Below, piece after piece: positions 8,503 to 16,747 of a stretch of 64,000 nucleotides of DNA (within the stretch, counting starts at the first letter, position 1; each line of letters starts with the position of its first letter). The translations under genes were made by a program, and so were the position numbers. Source of the stretch: DATDAH01 sp963792205 (GTDB taxonomy: Bacteria; Actinomycetota; Acidimicrobiia; Acidimicrobiales; DATDAH01); contig CAWBVI010000004.1 of the NCBI GenBank assembly GCA_963792205.1, positions 186,001 through 250,000 of the forward strand. The letters run 5' to 3'. The notes below the pieces were generated by a model. That model had not been told where the DNA came from, did not search any database, and worked only from the letters and a program-made list of their open reading frames with translations.

Positions 8503-9021
8503 TCAGAGGTCGACGGCGGACTCGCCGTCGACGAGGACGCGGCGGAGGTTGATCAGACCCCGGGCCTGCAGCTTCTTCACGGCGTCGGTGGACCGGCCCA
8601 GGACCGTGGCTACGTCGGCCAGTGGCATGTCGGCTTCGAAGCGCAGCAGCAGGACGGTGCGCTGGTCGAACGGCAGGGCGGCCAGCGCGGCGACCAGGTC
8701 GGGATCCGGCAGGTCCGAGGGCGGTGCCGGAGCCGGTTCGGGGACCTCGGCCACCACGACCAGGGGTCGGCGCGCACGGCGGCGGTGGGCGTCCACTCGC
8801 CGGTGGTGGGCGATGGTGAAGACCCAGCGCCGAAGGGCGGCGTCATCGCCCTCGAAGCCGTGCAGGCCCCGAGCCACAGCCAGGAAGACCTCACCCAGCA
8901 CGTTCTCCGGGTCGGAGAGACCGTTGCCGCGGAGGTATCCCAGCACCGCCGGGGCGAGATCGCGGTAGGCCGTCTCGATGTCGACGGCCGCGGGAACGCC
9001 GTCACCTCGGTTGCCCCTCAC
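8503..9021 (-). CDS. ECF-type RNA polymerase sigma factor
   Basis: A 172-residue sigma-70 family protein with only regions 2 and 4. Region 2 is seen in AYRDLAPAVLGYLRG, NVLGEVFLAVARGLHGF and RRWVFTIAHHRRVDAHRR; region 4 in LPFDQRTVLLLRFEADMPLA and LGRSTDAVKKLQARGLINLR, an acidic variation of the usual helix-turn-helix. The start is uncertain: GTG at 9021 is the nearest in-frame candidate before a region-2-like sequence. It lies 121 bases downstream of the proline-repeat membrane protein on the same strand. The regulon cannot be read from the sequence. Confidence 0.87.
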   Translation of the reverse strand: MRGNRGDGVPAAVDIETAYRDLAPAVLGYLRGNGLSDPENVLGEVFLAVARGLHGFEGDDAALRRWVFTIAHHRRVDAHRRRARRPLVVVAEVPEPAPAPPSDLPDPDLVAALAALPFDQRTVLLLRFEADMPLADVATVLGRSTDAVKKLQARGLINLRRVLVDGESAVDL

Positions 9022-9142
9022 GAGGGTGAGCGGGGGCTCGGTGCGGGCGCGGTGCTGATCAACCGACAGTACGCCCACGGGGTCAGGGTCGCCCGCTCGA
9101 CCCTCCAGCCGGCTCCGAGGGCGTCCCCTCCGGAGCCTGAGG

Positions 9143-9973
9143 CTAGTCCCCAGCGGGATCAGCCGGCTCCGAGGGATCCTGAGGCACATCAACAGGGGGC
9201 TCAACCGGCGGATCCGGAGGCAGGTCAACAGGGGGATCAACCGGCGGATCCGGAGGCACGTCAACAGGGGGATCAACCGGCGGATCCGGAGGCACGTCAA
9301 CAGGGGGATCAACCGGCTCCGGGGGCGTCCCCGCCGGGGGATCCTGGGGCACGTCAGCAGGCGGACCCTGCGGCGTACCGTCCGAGGGGCGATCCGGGAC
9401 GCCATCGGGCGGACCGACCGGAACGGCAGGCAGTTCGCTGGGGACGCCGTCGGCGACGGGCTCGGCGTCGTCTGCCGGAGCGTCGGCCTCGGGCTCCTCG
9501 GGCGAATCGCAGTCCTCGCGGGCCGCCTGGCTGCTGAGCTCCCCGTGGTCCCCACCCGGCGGCGTGTCGTCGGTGAGGGCGGCGCCGAGGCAGTCGCCAC
9601 GGCCACGATCCGGCACGTCCACGCCGAAGCGGTCGAGCACGTCGTGGGCAACCCCCTGCGCCGGGTCAGGCAGGAGGTCGGCGGCGGCCAGTCCGGCCGA
9701 CCCGGCCAGCACCACCACCGTGGCCGCCCCGGCGGCGACGATCGGGCGCCACCGACGACGGCCGGACCCGGTGTCGGCTCGCAGCGCGGCCAGGTGCTCG
9801 ACGGCAACGGTCTCGGCGACGGGCAGCTGACCGAAGCGCCGGAGCCGCTCCACCAGCGGGTCGTCGTCGGACGCGGGCTCATGATCTATGCGTCCCATGT
9901 CCGAGTCATCGCCGCGGGGGCCCAAAGGGGGACGGACTCCGCCCGGATTGCTCGGCGGAGAGCGCTCAGCCAT
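9143..9973 (-). CDS. Single-pass membrane protein with proline-rich tandem repeats, putative sigma-factor partner
   Basis: 276 residues. Residues 1-75 are charged and predicted cytosolic; residues about 76-98 (IVAAGAATVVVLAGSAGLAAA) form one membrane segment. Next comes a LLPDPAQGVAHDVLDRFGVDVP stretch, a motif often seen in proteins coded beside actinobacterial ECF sigma factors. The outer part is acidic and then proline-rich, ending in repeats of PPVDVPPDPPVD. No zinc-binding HxxxCxxC anti-sigma signature is present, so an anti-sigma role is only inferred from position and topology. The start at 9973 overlaps the preceding thioesterase stop by eight bases; ATG at 9898 is an alternative. Confidence 0.75.
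   Translation of the reverse strand: MAERSPPSNPGGVRPPLGPRGDDSDMGRIDHEPASDDDPLVERLRRFGQLPVAETVAVEHLAALRADTGSGRRRWRPIVAAGAATVVVLAGSAGLAAADLLPDPAQGVAHDVLDRFGVDVPDRGRGDCLGAALTDDTPPGGDHGELSSQAAREDCDSPEEPEADAPADDAEPVADGVPSELPAVPVGPPDGVPDRPSDGTPQGPPADVPQDPPAGTPPEPVDPPVDVPPDPPVDPPVDVPPDPPVDPPVDLPPDPPVEPPVDVPQDPSEPADPAGD
9201..9325. repeat. Tandem 36-bp coding repeat
   Basis: Three consecutive 36-base units begin at 9201, 9237 and 9273, the last two identical and the first differing by one base; a partial fourth starts at 9309. On the coding (minus) strand each unit encodes the 12-residue repeat PPVDVPPDPPVD. More degenerate copies flank the block. Being in frame, copy number can change without breaking the gene. 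Confidence 0.9.
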
Positions 9974-10661
9974 CGCGCAGGGTCCGAAGCTCTTCCATGC
10001 GCTCGTGCGCGACGGAGATGAAGATGCCCTCGGCGTCCGCGGTCATCAGGTCGCCAGCGTAGCTCCGGCCGGTGGTGAAGATCTTGCGACCCTCGACGCG
10101 GTCGACTTCGGCAACGAACCGCACCGGCGTGTGCAGTGGGGTCGGCGAGCGGTAGCGGATCGTCAGGGTGCCGGTCATGCCCGGGCGGCCGCCGAGGGAC
10201 TGGGCCGCGCCGAGGACCTCGTCGAAGGCGGCGGCGAGGTAGCCGCCGTGCACGCACCCGGGCGGACCCTCGTAGGCCGAGCCGAAGGTCACGTCGGCGT
10301 CGATGTGGTCCTCCTCGACCCGGATGGTCACGGGCGGGGCCAGCGGGTTGGCCAGGCCGATGAGGGGGCTGTGGTCGAACAGCGCGGCCTGGTCGCCGCC
10401 GATGTTGGCGGCCTCGGCGAAGCCTTCGTAGGTGTTGCCTCGGGGGTAGACCTCGAACTCGGTGGCCAGGCGCTGGAGGGCATCGGCGGCGTAGCGCAGC
10501 GCCTCGTCGGGGGCCTGGGTGGCCACCAGCCGCTCGATGACCGTGCGCAGCTCGGCCGCCAGGCGGCGCTGCTCGGCCTGGCGGGGGGTCAGGTCCGAAG
10601 GGTCGGCCTCGCGCCAGCGCAGGTGCACGGCCTCCTCGTCCACCTGCGGCGCGTCGTCCAT
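9966..10661 (-). CDS. PaaI-like hotdog-fold acyl-CoA thioesterase
   Basis: A 231-residue protein whose C-terminal two thirds form a 4HBT hotdog domain: GPPGCVHGGYLAAAFDEVLGAA holds the HGG motif and the catalytic-position acidic residue, followed by TLTIRYRSPTPLHTPV. The N-terminal ~85 residues are helical and charged. It probably hydrolyses an acyl- or aryl-CoA. The ATG at 10661 shares one base with the stop of the exonuclease gene (TGATG), and its own stop lies inside the start of the proline-repeat gene, so these three genes form one tight transcription unit on the minus strand. Confidence 0.85.
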   Translation of the reverse strand: MDDAPQVDEEAVHLRWREADPSDLTPRQAEQRRLAAELRTVIERLVATQAPDEALRYAADALQRLATEFEVYPRGNTYEGFAEAANIGGDQAALFDHSPLIGLANPLAPPVTIRVEEDHIDADVTFGSAYEGPPGCVHGGYLAAAFDEVLGAAQSLGGRPGMTGTLTIRYRSPTPLHTPVRFVAEVDRVEGRKIFTTGRSYAGDLMTADAEGIFISVAHERMEELRTLRDG

Positions 10662-11431
10662 CAGGCGAAGTCCACCACGACCGGAGCGTGATCGGACGGT
10701 TTCGCGCCCTTGCGGGCGTTGCGGTCGATGAGCACGGCGCCGGCCCGCTCGGCCAGCGGCGGGGTGGCCAGGACGTGGTCGATGCGCATGCCCTTGCCCT
10801 TGTGGAAGTTCCCCGCCCGGTAGTCCCACCAGGAGAAGAGGCCGCCGACCTCGTAGCGGGCCCGGAACACGTCGACCAGGCCCCAGTCCACGAGGCGACC
10901 GAACGCCTCCCGCTCGGGCCCGCTGGTGTGGGTCGTGCCCACGTACAGGGCGGGGTCGTAGACGTCGCGGTCGTCGGGGGCGATGTTGAGGTCGCCGCAG
11001 AGGACAACTGCGTCCACCGCAGGGTCGAAGCGCTCGGCCAGCAGGGCCTCGAGGCGGGCCAGCCACGTCAGCTTCTGCTCGTACTGCGGGGCGTCGAGGC
11101 TGCGCCCGTTGGGCACGTAGGCCGTGGCCACGTGGACGTCGCCGCAGCGAACGGTCAGGAGGCGGGCCTCGACGTCGAGTTCGGCGTCCTCCAGGCCCGG
11201 CCGGATCTCGTCCACCCCGATCCGGCTGACGATGGCCACGCCGTTCCAACGCCCCTCGCCGTAGGGCACCGACTCATAGCCCCAGGTGGCGAAGTCGAAC
11301 GCCGGGAAGGCGTCGTCGGCGCACTTCGTCTCCTGGAGGCAGAGGACGTCGGGCTGGAACTCCTTCACCCAGGCATCGACCTTGGGGAGGCGGGCGGCCA
11401 GCGAGTTCACGTTCCAGGTGGCGAGCCGCAC
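10661..11431 (-). CDS. xthA: Exodeoxyribonuclease III
   Basis: AP endonuclease and 3'-5' exonuclease acting in base excision repair. 256 residues, the usual length. Family motifs in order: RLATWNVNSLAARLP at the N-terminus, CLQETKCADDAFP with the metal-binding Glu, YVPNGRSLDAPQY with the catalytic Tyr, LCGDLNIAPDDRDVYDP with the Asp-Asn pair, FSWWDYRAG, RIDHVLATPPLA and PSDHAPVV with the catalytic Asp-His. The GTG at 11431 was chosen because it begins exactly at the conserved N-terminus. It is divergent from the DsbA-like gene at 11459, leaving 27 bases between start codons. Confidence 0.94.
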   Translation of the reverse strand: MRLATWNVNSLAARLPKVDAWVKEFQPDVLCLQETKCADDAFPAFDFATWGYESVPYGEGRWNGVAIVSRIGVDEIRPGLEDAELDVEARLLTVRCGDVHVATAYVPNGRSLDAPQYEQKLTWLARLEALLAERFDPAVDAVVLCGDLNIAPDDRDVYDPALYVGTTHTSGPEREAFGRLVDWGLVDVFRARYEVGGLFSWWDYRAGNFHKGKGMRIDHVLATPPLAERAGAVLIDRNARKGAKPSDHAPVVVDFA

Positions 11432-11458
11432 GACGGCGCACGGTACCGTCGGCCCGCG

Positions 11459-12061
11459 ATGCAGGCCCTGCTGTGGCGGGACTACCTCTGCCCGTGGTGT
11501 TACCTCGGCCGTGACCGCACGGCGCTGCTCGAGTCGCTCGGGGTGCAGGTCACGACGCTGGCCTACGAGCTGCACCCCGAAGTGCCGGTCGAGGGCCGCG
11601 CTATGCGTCCCGACGGGCGGCTGGCCACCGTGGTCGCCGGCGTTGGCGCCGAGTGCGAGTCGCTGGGGATGCCGTTCCGGGCGCCGAGCCGGATCCCCAA
11701 CACCCGCAGGGCCCTCGAGACCATCGAGGTCGTGCGCACCCAGCAGCCCGACGCGTTCGCCGCGGTGGACGACGCCTTCTACCGGGTCCAGTGGGTCGAT
11801 GACGGCGATCTCGGCGACCCCGCGGTGCTCGATGCGGCGCTGGCCGGCGCCGGTGTCGACCCGGCTTCGGTCGACCTCGCCCTCGGCGCCCGCCTGCTCG
11901 AGCAGGCGCGGGCGGAGGCCGACCGGCACGACGTGGCGGGGACGCCCGCGTGGTGGGTCGACGACCGCCTCCTGATCCCCGGGGTGCAGGACCGGGCGAC
12001 CGTCGAGCGTTGGGTCGGACGCCTCCTCGCGTCAAGGAACACGTCACCAGGGGGTCGGTAG
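11459..12061 (+). CDS. DsbA family oxidoreductase (FrnE-like)
   Basis: A 200-residue thioredoxin-fold protein without signal peptide, so cytosolic. The N-terminal active site CPWCYLG has Cys11 and Cys14 as redox pair, and the cis-proline loop VAGTPAWWVDDR is near residue 165. FrnE-type proteins are 2-hydroxychromene-2-carboxylate-isomerase or disulfide oxidoreductase relatives; the physiological substrate is not known. The gene ends 11 bases before kgd and could be co-transcribed with it. Confidence 0.88.
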   Translation: MQALLWRDYLCPWCYLGRDRTALLESLGVQVTTLAYELHPEVPVEGRAMRPDGRLATVVAGVGAECESLGMPFRAPSRIPNTRRALETIEVVRTQQPDAFAAVDDAFYRVQWVDDGDLGDPAVLDAALAGAGVDPASVDLALGARLLEQARAEADRHDVAGTPAWWVDDRLLIPGVQDRATVERWVGRLLASRNTSPGGR

Positions 12062-12072
12062 GCTCAGAGCCG

Positions 12073-15000
12073 ATGGCTGACGCGCCGCGCTCCTTCGACG
12101 ACCTCGGACCCAACGAGTGGTTGGTCGACGAGATGTACGAGCAGTACCGGGCGAACCCGACATCCGTCGGTGAGAGCTGGCAGGAGTTCTTCGCCGACTA
12201 CACGCCACGGACCGAGGCCAAGACCAACGGGGCGGCTCCGGCAGAGGCGCCGCCCCCACCGGCCCCCGAGGCCGAGCCGAAGCCGGAACCGAAGGCCGCG
12301 GCGCCCGCACCGAAGGCGGAGGCGAAGGCCGAACCGAAGGCGGAGGCCCAGGCGCCGGCCGGCGAGGCCATCAAGGGGGCGGCGGCCCGGATCGTCACCA
12401 ACATGGAGGCCAGCCTCGGGGTCCCCACGGCCACCAGCTTCCGCGAGATCCCGGCCAAGCTCCTCGAGGTCAACCGCCGGGTCATCAACGGCTACCTGGG
12501 CCGCACCCAGGGCGGCAAGATCAGCTTCACCCACCTCATCGGCTACGCCGTCGTCCGGGCCGTCGCCGACGAGGTCCCGGCGATGAACGCCAGCTACGTG
12601 GAGGTCGACGGCAAGCCCCGCCTCGTCCGCCACGAGCACCTCGGCCTCGGCCTGGCCGTCGACGTGGACAAGGGCGACGGCACTCGCACGCTGCTCGTGC
12701 CCTGCATCCGCGACGCCGACACGATGGACTTCCGCGAGTTCTGGACGGCCTACGAAGAGCTCATCCGCAAGGTCCGGAACAACAAGCTCTCACCCGACGA
12801 CTTCGCCGGGACCACCGTCAGCCTGACCAACCCGGGCACGATCGGGACCGAGCGTTCGGTCCCCCGCTTGATGCGGGGTCAAGGGCTGATCGTCGGTGTC
12901 GGCCGCATGGACTACCCCGCCACCTACGAGGCGGCCGACCCCCGGGTGCTCGCCGACCTCGGGTTGTCGAAGGTCCTGACCGTCAGCTCCACGTACGACC
13001 ACCGGATCATCCAGGGCGCCGAGTCGGGGCTGTTCCTCAAGCGGGTCCACGACCTGCTCCTGGGCGCGGACGGGTTCTACGAGGACGCCTTCCGGGCGCT
13101 GGGCGTGCCCTACGAGGCCGTCCAGTGGCGACCCGACATCCACCCGCTCGACCGCGACCAGGCGATGCTCGAGAAGCAGATGCAGGTCAACGCGGTGATC
13201 AACGCCCACCGCGTGCGCGGCCACCTCATCGCCGACCTCGACCCGCTGGCCGCCAAAGAGCCGCACATGCACGCCGAGCTCGACCCGGCCACCTACGGGC
13301 TCACGATCTGGGACCTCGACCGGGAGTTCCTGACCGGCACGCTGGGCGGGGCGGGCCACCGCCTGCCGCTCGGCGAGATCCTCCACATCCTCCGCAACGC
13401 GTACTGCCGCCGCATCGGCATCGAGTACATGCACATCCAGGAGCCCGAGGAGAAGCGCTGGATCCAGGAGCACGTCGAGGGCGTCGACAGCGACGTCAGC
13501 CCCGACGAGCACCGTCACATCCTCGATCGGCTCAACGCGGCCGAGGCCTTCGAGCAGTTCCTCGGCAAGCGCTACGTCGGCCAGAAGCGCTTCGGCCTCG
13601 ACGGGGCCGAGTCGGCCATCCCGCTGGTGGACGCCGTACTGGAGTGCGCTGCCGAAGAAGGACTCGACGGCGCGGTGCTGGGCATGGCCCACCGGGGTCG
13701 GCTCAACGTGCTCACCAACGTCGTCGGCAAGTCCTACGACCAGCTCTTCGCCGAGTTCGAGGGCTCCATCGACCCGGAGACGATCCAGGGCTCGGGCGAT
13801 GTGAAGTACCACCTGGGCCAGTCCGGCAAGTACGTGAGCCGCAACGGGGCCGAGCTGCCCATCGAGCTGGCCGCCAACCCGTCCCACCTCGAGGCGGTCG
13901 ACCCCGTCGTCGTGGGCATGGTGCGGGCCCGCCAGGACCTGATCGACGAGCCGGGCACGTTCTCGGTGTTGCCGCTGCTGCTGCACGGCGACGCCGCCTT
14001 CGCCGGTCAGGGCGTGGTGGCCGAGACGCTGCAGAGCAGCCAGATCCGGGGCTACCGCGTCGGCGGCACGATCCACCTGGTGGTCAACAACCAGCTCGGG
14101 TTCACCACCCCGCCCGAGTCGGCCCGGTCCTCGGAGTACCCGACCGACATCGCCAAGATGGTCGCCTCGCCGATCATCCACGTGAACGGCGACGATCCCG
14201 AGGCCTGCGTGCGGGCCGCCCGTCTGGCCTACGCCTTCCGGCAGCGGTTCCACAAGGACGTCGTGATCGACATGATCTGCTACCGACGGTTCGGTCACAA
14301 CGAGGGCGACGACCCCTCGTACACGCAGCCACTGATGTACAAGAAGATCGAGGCCCGGCGCTCGGTGCGCAAGCAGTACACCGAGAACCTCGTCAACCGG
14401 GGAGACCTGACGCTCGAGGAGGCCGAGCAGGCGCTGAACGACTTCCAGAGCCGGCTGCAGGACGCGCTCGACCAGACCCGGGAGCACGCCCAGGAGATCG
14501 GCGAGGTGCGGGCCCGACCCGTGCCCCCGCTCATCGGCGTGCTGCCCCACTGCACCACCGCCGTCGACCTGGACGAGCTGCGGGCCATCTTCGGCGCGAT
14601 CGACACGGTGCCCGAGGGCTTCGTCGTCCACCCGAAGCTGGCCAAGCAGTTCGACACGCGGCGGCAGGCCTTCGCCGACGGCTCCGGCGACGTCGACTGG
14701 GGCCTGGCCGAGGCGCTCTCCCTCGGGACCTTGCTGGCCGAGGGCACGACCGTCCGCCTCGCCGGGCAGGACACGCGGCGGGGCACCTTCTCGCACCGCC
14801 ACTCGGTCCTGGTCGACTACGAGACCGGCACCGAGTACGTGCCGCTGGAGCACCTGGCCGATCGCCAGGGCAAGTGGTTCGTCTACGACTCGCTGCTGTC
14901 GGAGTACGCCGCCCTCGGCTTCGAGTACGGCTACTCGGTGGCCGACAAGGACGCTCTGGTCTGCTGGGAGGGCCAGTTCGGCGACTTCGTGAACGGGGCG

Positions 15001-15720
15001 ACGATCATCATCGACCAGTACCTGGTGGCGGCCGAGGACAAGTGGGACCAGACCTCCGGACTCGTCCTGCTCCTCCCCCACGGGTACGAGGGCCAGGGCC
15101 CGGAGCACTCCTCGGGGCGGATCGAGCGCTTCCTGACCCTCTGCGCCGAGGACAACATGCAGGTCGTGTACCCGTCGTCAGCCGGGCAGTACTTCCACCT
15201 GCTGCGCCGCCAGATGCACCGGGAGATCCGCAAGCCGCTCGTCGTCTTCACGCCGAAGTCGCTGCTGCGGGCGAAGGTGGCCCGGTCGCCGGTGAGCGAA
15301 CTGGTCTCCGGCACCTTCGAGGAGGTCCTCGAGGACGAGGGTGTGGGCGACGCCGGTGCCGTCAAGCGGGTCGTCCTCGCTTCGGCCAAGGTGGCGCACG
15401 AGGCGATGGCCCGGCGCGACGAGTCGGGGGCGCCGGTGGCCGTCCTGCGCATGGAACAGCTCTACCCGTGGCCCGGCGAGCGCCTGGCCGAGCTGGTCGG
15501 TCGCTTCCCCGCGGTCGAGTCGTTGGTCTGGCTGCAGGAGGAGCCCCGCAACATGGGCGCCTGGCGCTTCGCCAAGCGCTACCTCTTCGAGGGCTACGGC
15601 GACCGGCTCCACATCCGCGCCGCCACCCGCGCCGAGTCCGCCAGCCCCGCCACCGGCAGCGCCACCATCCACAAGCAGGAACAAGAACAACTCCTCGACG
15701 ACGCCTTCTCCGGCCTCTAA
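12073..15720 (+). CDS. kgd: Multifunctional 2-oxoglutarate dehydrogenase E1 / dihydrolipoyl succinyltransferase-like protein (KGD)
   Basis: TCA-cycle enzyme of the actinobacterial fused type, 1215 residues (mycobacterial KGD about 1227). Residues 1-45 are the E1-type N-terminal tail (NEWLVDEMYEQYRANPTSV); residues about 48-100 an Ala/Pro/Lys/Glu linker; residues about 105-340 a lipoyl-domain-free E2 acyltransferase with catalytic His310 in STYDHRIIQGAESG. The E1 part follows, with LGMAHRGRLNVL, the thiamine-diphosphate motif HGDAAFAGQGVVAETLQ near residue 640 ending NNQLGFTT, and GHNEGDDPSYTQP. The C-terminus KQEQEQLLDDAF is typical. It likely assembles with E2p and E3 partners coded elsewhere. 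GarA/FHA regulation is known for relatives but cannot be seen here. Confidence 0.95.
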   Translation: MADAPRSFDDLGPNEWLVDEMYEQYRANPTSVGESWQEFFADYTPRTEAKTNGAAPAEAPPPPAPEAEPKPEPKAAAPAPKAEAKAEPKAEAQAPAGEAIKGAAARIVTNMEASLGVPTATSFREIPAKLLEVNRRVINGYLGRTQGGKISFTHLIGYAVVRAVADEVPAMNASYVEVDGKPRLVRHEHLGLGLAVDVDKGDGTRTLLVPCIRDADTMDFREFWTAYEELIRKVRNNKLSPDDFAGTTVSLTNPGTIGTERSVPRLMRGQGLIVGVGRMDYPATYEAADPRVLADLGLSKVLTVSSTYDHRIIQGAESGLFLKRVHDLLLGADGFYEDAFRALGVPYEAVQWRPDIHPLDRDQAMLEKQMQVNAVINAHRVRGHLIADLDPLAAKEPHMHAELDPATYGLTIWDLDREFLTGTLGGAGHRLPLGEILHILRNAYCRRIGIEYMHIQEPEEKRWIQEHVEGVDSDVSPDEHRHILDRLNAAEAFEQFLGKRYVGQKRFGLDGAESAIPLVDAVLECAAEEGLDGAVLGMAHRGRLNVLTNVVGKSYDQLFAEFEGSIDPETIQGSGDVKYHLGQSGKYVSRNGAELPIELAANPSHLEAVDPVVVGMVRARQDLIDEPGTFSVLPLLLHGDAAFAGQGVVAETLQSSQIRGYRVGGTIHLVVNNQLGFTTPPESARSSEYPTDIAKMVASPIIHVNGDDPEACVRAARLAYAFRQRFHKDVVIDMICYRRFGHNEGDDPSYTQPLMYKKIEARRSVRKQYTENLVNRGDLTLEEAEQALNDFQSRLQDALDQTREHAQEIGEVRARPVPPLIGVLPHCTTAVDLDELRAIFGAIDTVPEGFVVHPKLAKQFDTRRQAFADGSGDVDWGLAEALSLGTLLAEGTTVRLAGQDTRRGTFSHRHSVLVDYETGTEYVPLEHLADRQGKWFVYDSLLSEYAALGFEYGYSVADKDALVCWEGQFGDFVNGATIIIDQYLVAAEDKWDQTSGLVLLLPHGYEGQGPEHSSGRIERFLTLCAEDNMQVVYPSSAGQYFHLLRRQMHREIRKPLVVFTPKSLLRAKVARSPVSELVSGTFEEVLEDEGVGDAGAVKRVVLASAKVAHEAMARRDESGAPVAVLRMEQLYPWPGERLAELVGRFPAVESLVWLQEEPRNMGAWRFAKRYLFEGYGDRLHIRAATRAESASPATGSATIHKQEQEQLLDDAFSGL

Positions 15721-15750
15721 AGGCCCCGCTTCCCCCGCAGCGACCCACCC

Positions 15751-15802
15751 CGTTCTGGCGCCCGATTGAGGCGCCATCGCGCCCGTATCGGGCGCCAGAA
15801 CG
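15751..15802. repeat. Intergenic palindrome 1, ends CGTTCTGG/CCAGAACG
   Basis: Perfect 16-base arms CGTTCTGGCGCCCGAT (15751-15766) and its complement (15787-15802) with a 20-base spacer. It follows the kgd stop by 30 bases and precedes the truncated AbiEi-like gene by 19 bases. The terminal eight bases are the same as in the palindromes at 25681 and 36141. It could act as a bidirectional terminator, but no T-run follows and the sequence sharing points to a dispersed family. Confidence 0.85.
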
Positions 15803-15821
15803 AGCAACCACAGGGGAAGCA

Positions 15822-16514
15822 ATGGACATCCTCAAGCAACTCGTCGCGCTCGCGTCCCGACAGCAGGGCGTCATCGCCGTCTGGCAGGTCATGGACAGCG
15901 GTGGCACCCGTGACGTTGTGAAGCACATGCTCAGGACGGGTCATTGGGAACGGATCACGCCGATGGTCGTGCGTCGGACCGGCTCGGTGCCGTCCTCACA
16001 GCAGCAAGTGGCGATCGCGGTTCTCGACGCCGGCCGCCGATCAGCCCTGTCGCATCACTCTGGCGCGTCATGGTTCGGTTTGCGCGGTCTTCCGCTCAAG
16101 CCACTCCACGTCAGCCGCCTTCGGGACGCCACGAGCACCCCGAGCCGGCTATCGGTGATCCACGAGCCGCGGCTGCTGCCGGATCACCACCTCACCACGC
16201 ACCGGGGGGTCGTCGTGACCGTGCCGTCGCGGATCCCGTTCGACATCGCCGCACTCGGTGATCGGCGAGGAGCCGAACGAGCGCTCGACCGCGGGTGGGG
16301 TCGCCACATCCTGAACCATTGGAGCTCCACGGCGATGCTCGACGACCTTGCGGAACGAGGTCGTAGAGGCATCACCCTCATGCGCGAGCTGCTCGCCGAG
16401 CGCGGGGAGGATTCGCGATCTGCCAGAGGTTGGCGAAGGGGTCGCGGACCATGGCGCGGCGGTCGCCGTAGGGGGTGTCGAGGGGGGGCTCGATGGTGTC
16501 GGCGCCGGCGGTGA
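15822..16514 (+). pseudogene. Truncated AbiEi-like (type IV antitoxin domain) protein, C-terminal domain missing
   Basis: The first ~195 residues match the architecture of actinobacterial AbiEi-like proteins: an N-terminal winged-helix-like part (LVALASRQQGVIAVWQVMD), a middle with SALSHHSGASWFGLRG and THRGVVVTVPSRIPFDI, and helices ending DLAERGRRGITLMRELLAERG. Full family members usually continue into a DUF559/Vsr-like nuclease domain. Here sense ends near 16410; the frame then runs antisense through the VOC gene as low-complexity Arg/Gly to 16514. ATG at 15822 has an AGGGGAAG ribosome-binding site. No AbiEii toxin partner is next to it. I read it as a 3'-truncated remnant. Confidence 0.7.
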
Positions 16515-16746
16515 CCGCCCGCTCGTACACGGCGTCAGCGTCGTCGACGTACACGTAGAGGAAGGCCGGGAAGGCGTCGCGCTCCTCGCTGGTCGAGGTC
16601 ACCATCACCAGCGAGTCACCGATGCGGACCTCGGCCGGACGACCCTCGACGTACTCGCCCACTCCGTCGAACACGTCCTGCAGGAACCGGACCAGGCCCT
16701 TGGCGTCGGCCACGACGACGCGGGGCGTGACCGAGTGGTAGGCCAC
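16378..16746 (-). CDS. VOC family (glyoxalase/bleomycin-resistance-like) protein
   Basis: 122 residues, one VOC domain pair: TPRVVVADAKGLVRFLQDVF at the N-terminus and LYVYVDDADAVYERAVTAGAD, then GDRRAMVRDPFANLWQIA at the C-terminus. It resembles the PhnB-like subgroup; no substrate can be named. It starts with GTG at 16746, one base beyond the M20 stop on the same strand, so the two are probably co-expressed. After WQIA the final residues (NPPRARRAARA) do not look like family sequence and overlap the broken AbiEi gene, so the natural C-terminus may have been replaced at the same junction. Confidence 0.8.
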   Translation of the reverse strand: MAYHSVTPRVVVADAKGLVRFLQDVFDGVGEYVEGRPAEVRIGDSLVMVTSTSEERDAFPAFLYVYVDDADAVYERAVTAGADTIEPPLDTPYGDRRAMVRDPFANLWQIANPPRARRAARA

Positions 16747-16747
16747 G

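Noticed and set aside
8503..9882. Extended sigma-factor frame including many RIRRLIPLLTCL repeats
   Set aside because: This part is the same DNA as the 36-bp repeats in a shifted frame; the sigma domain starts near 9021.
12790..15108. 772-codon frame antisense to kgd
   Set aside because: Val/Glu/Leu-rich repeats without domains opposite a firmly identified gene.
15822..16514. Active AbiE abortive-infection system
   Set aside because: No AbiEii nucleotidyltransferase toxin is adjacent and the antitoxin-like gene is truncated.
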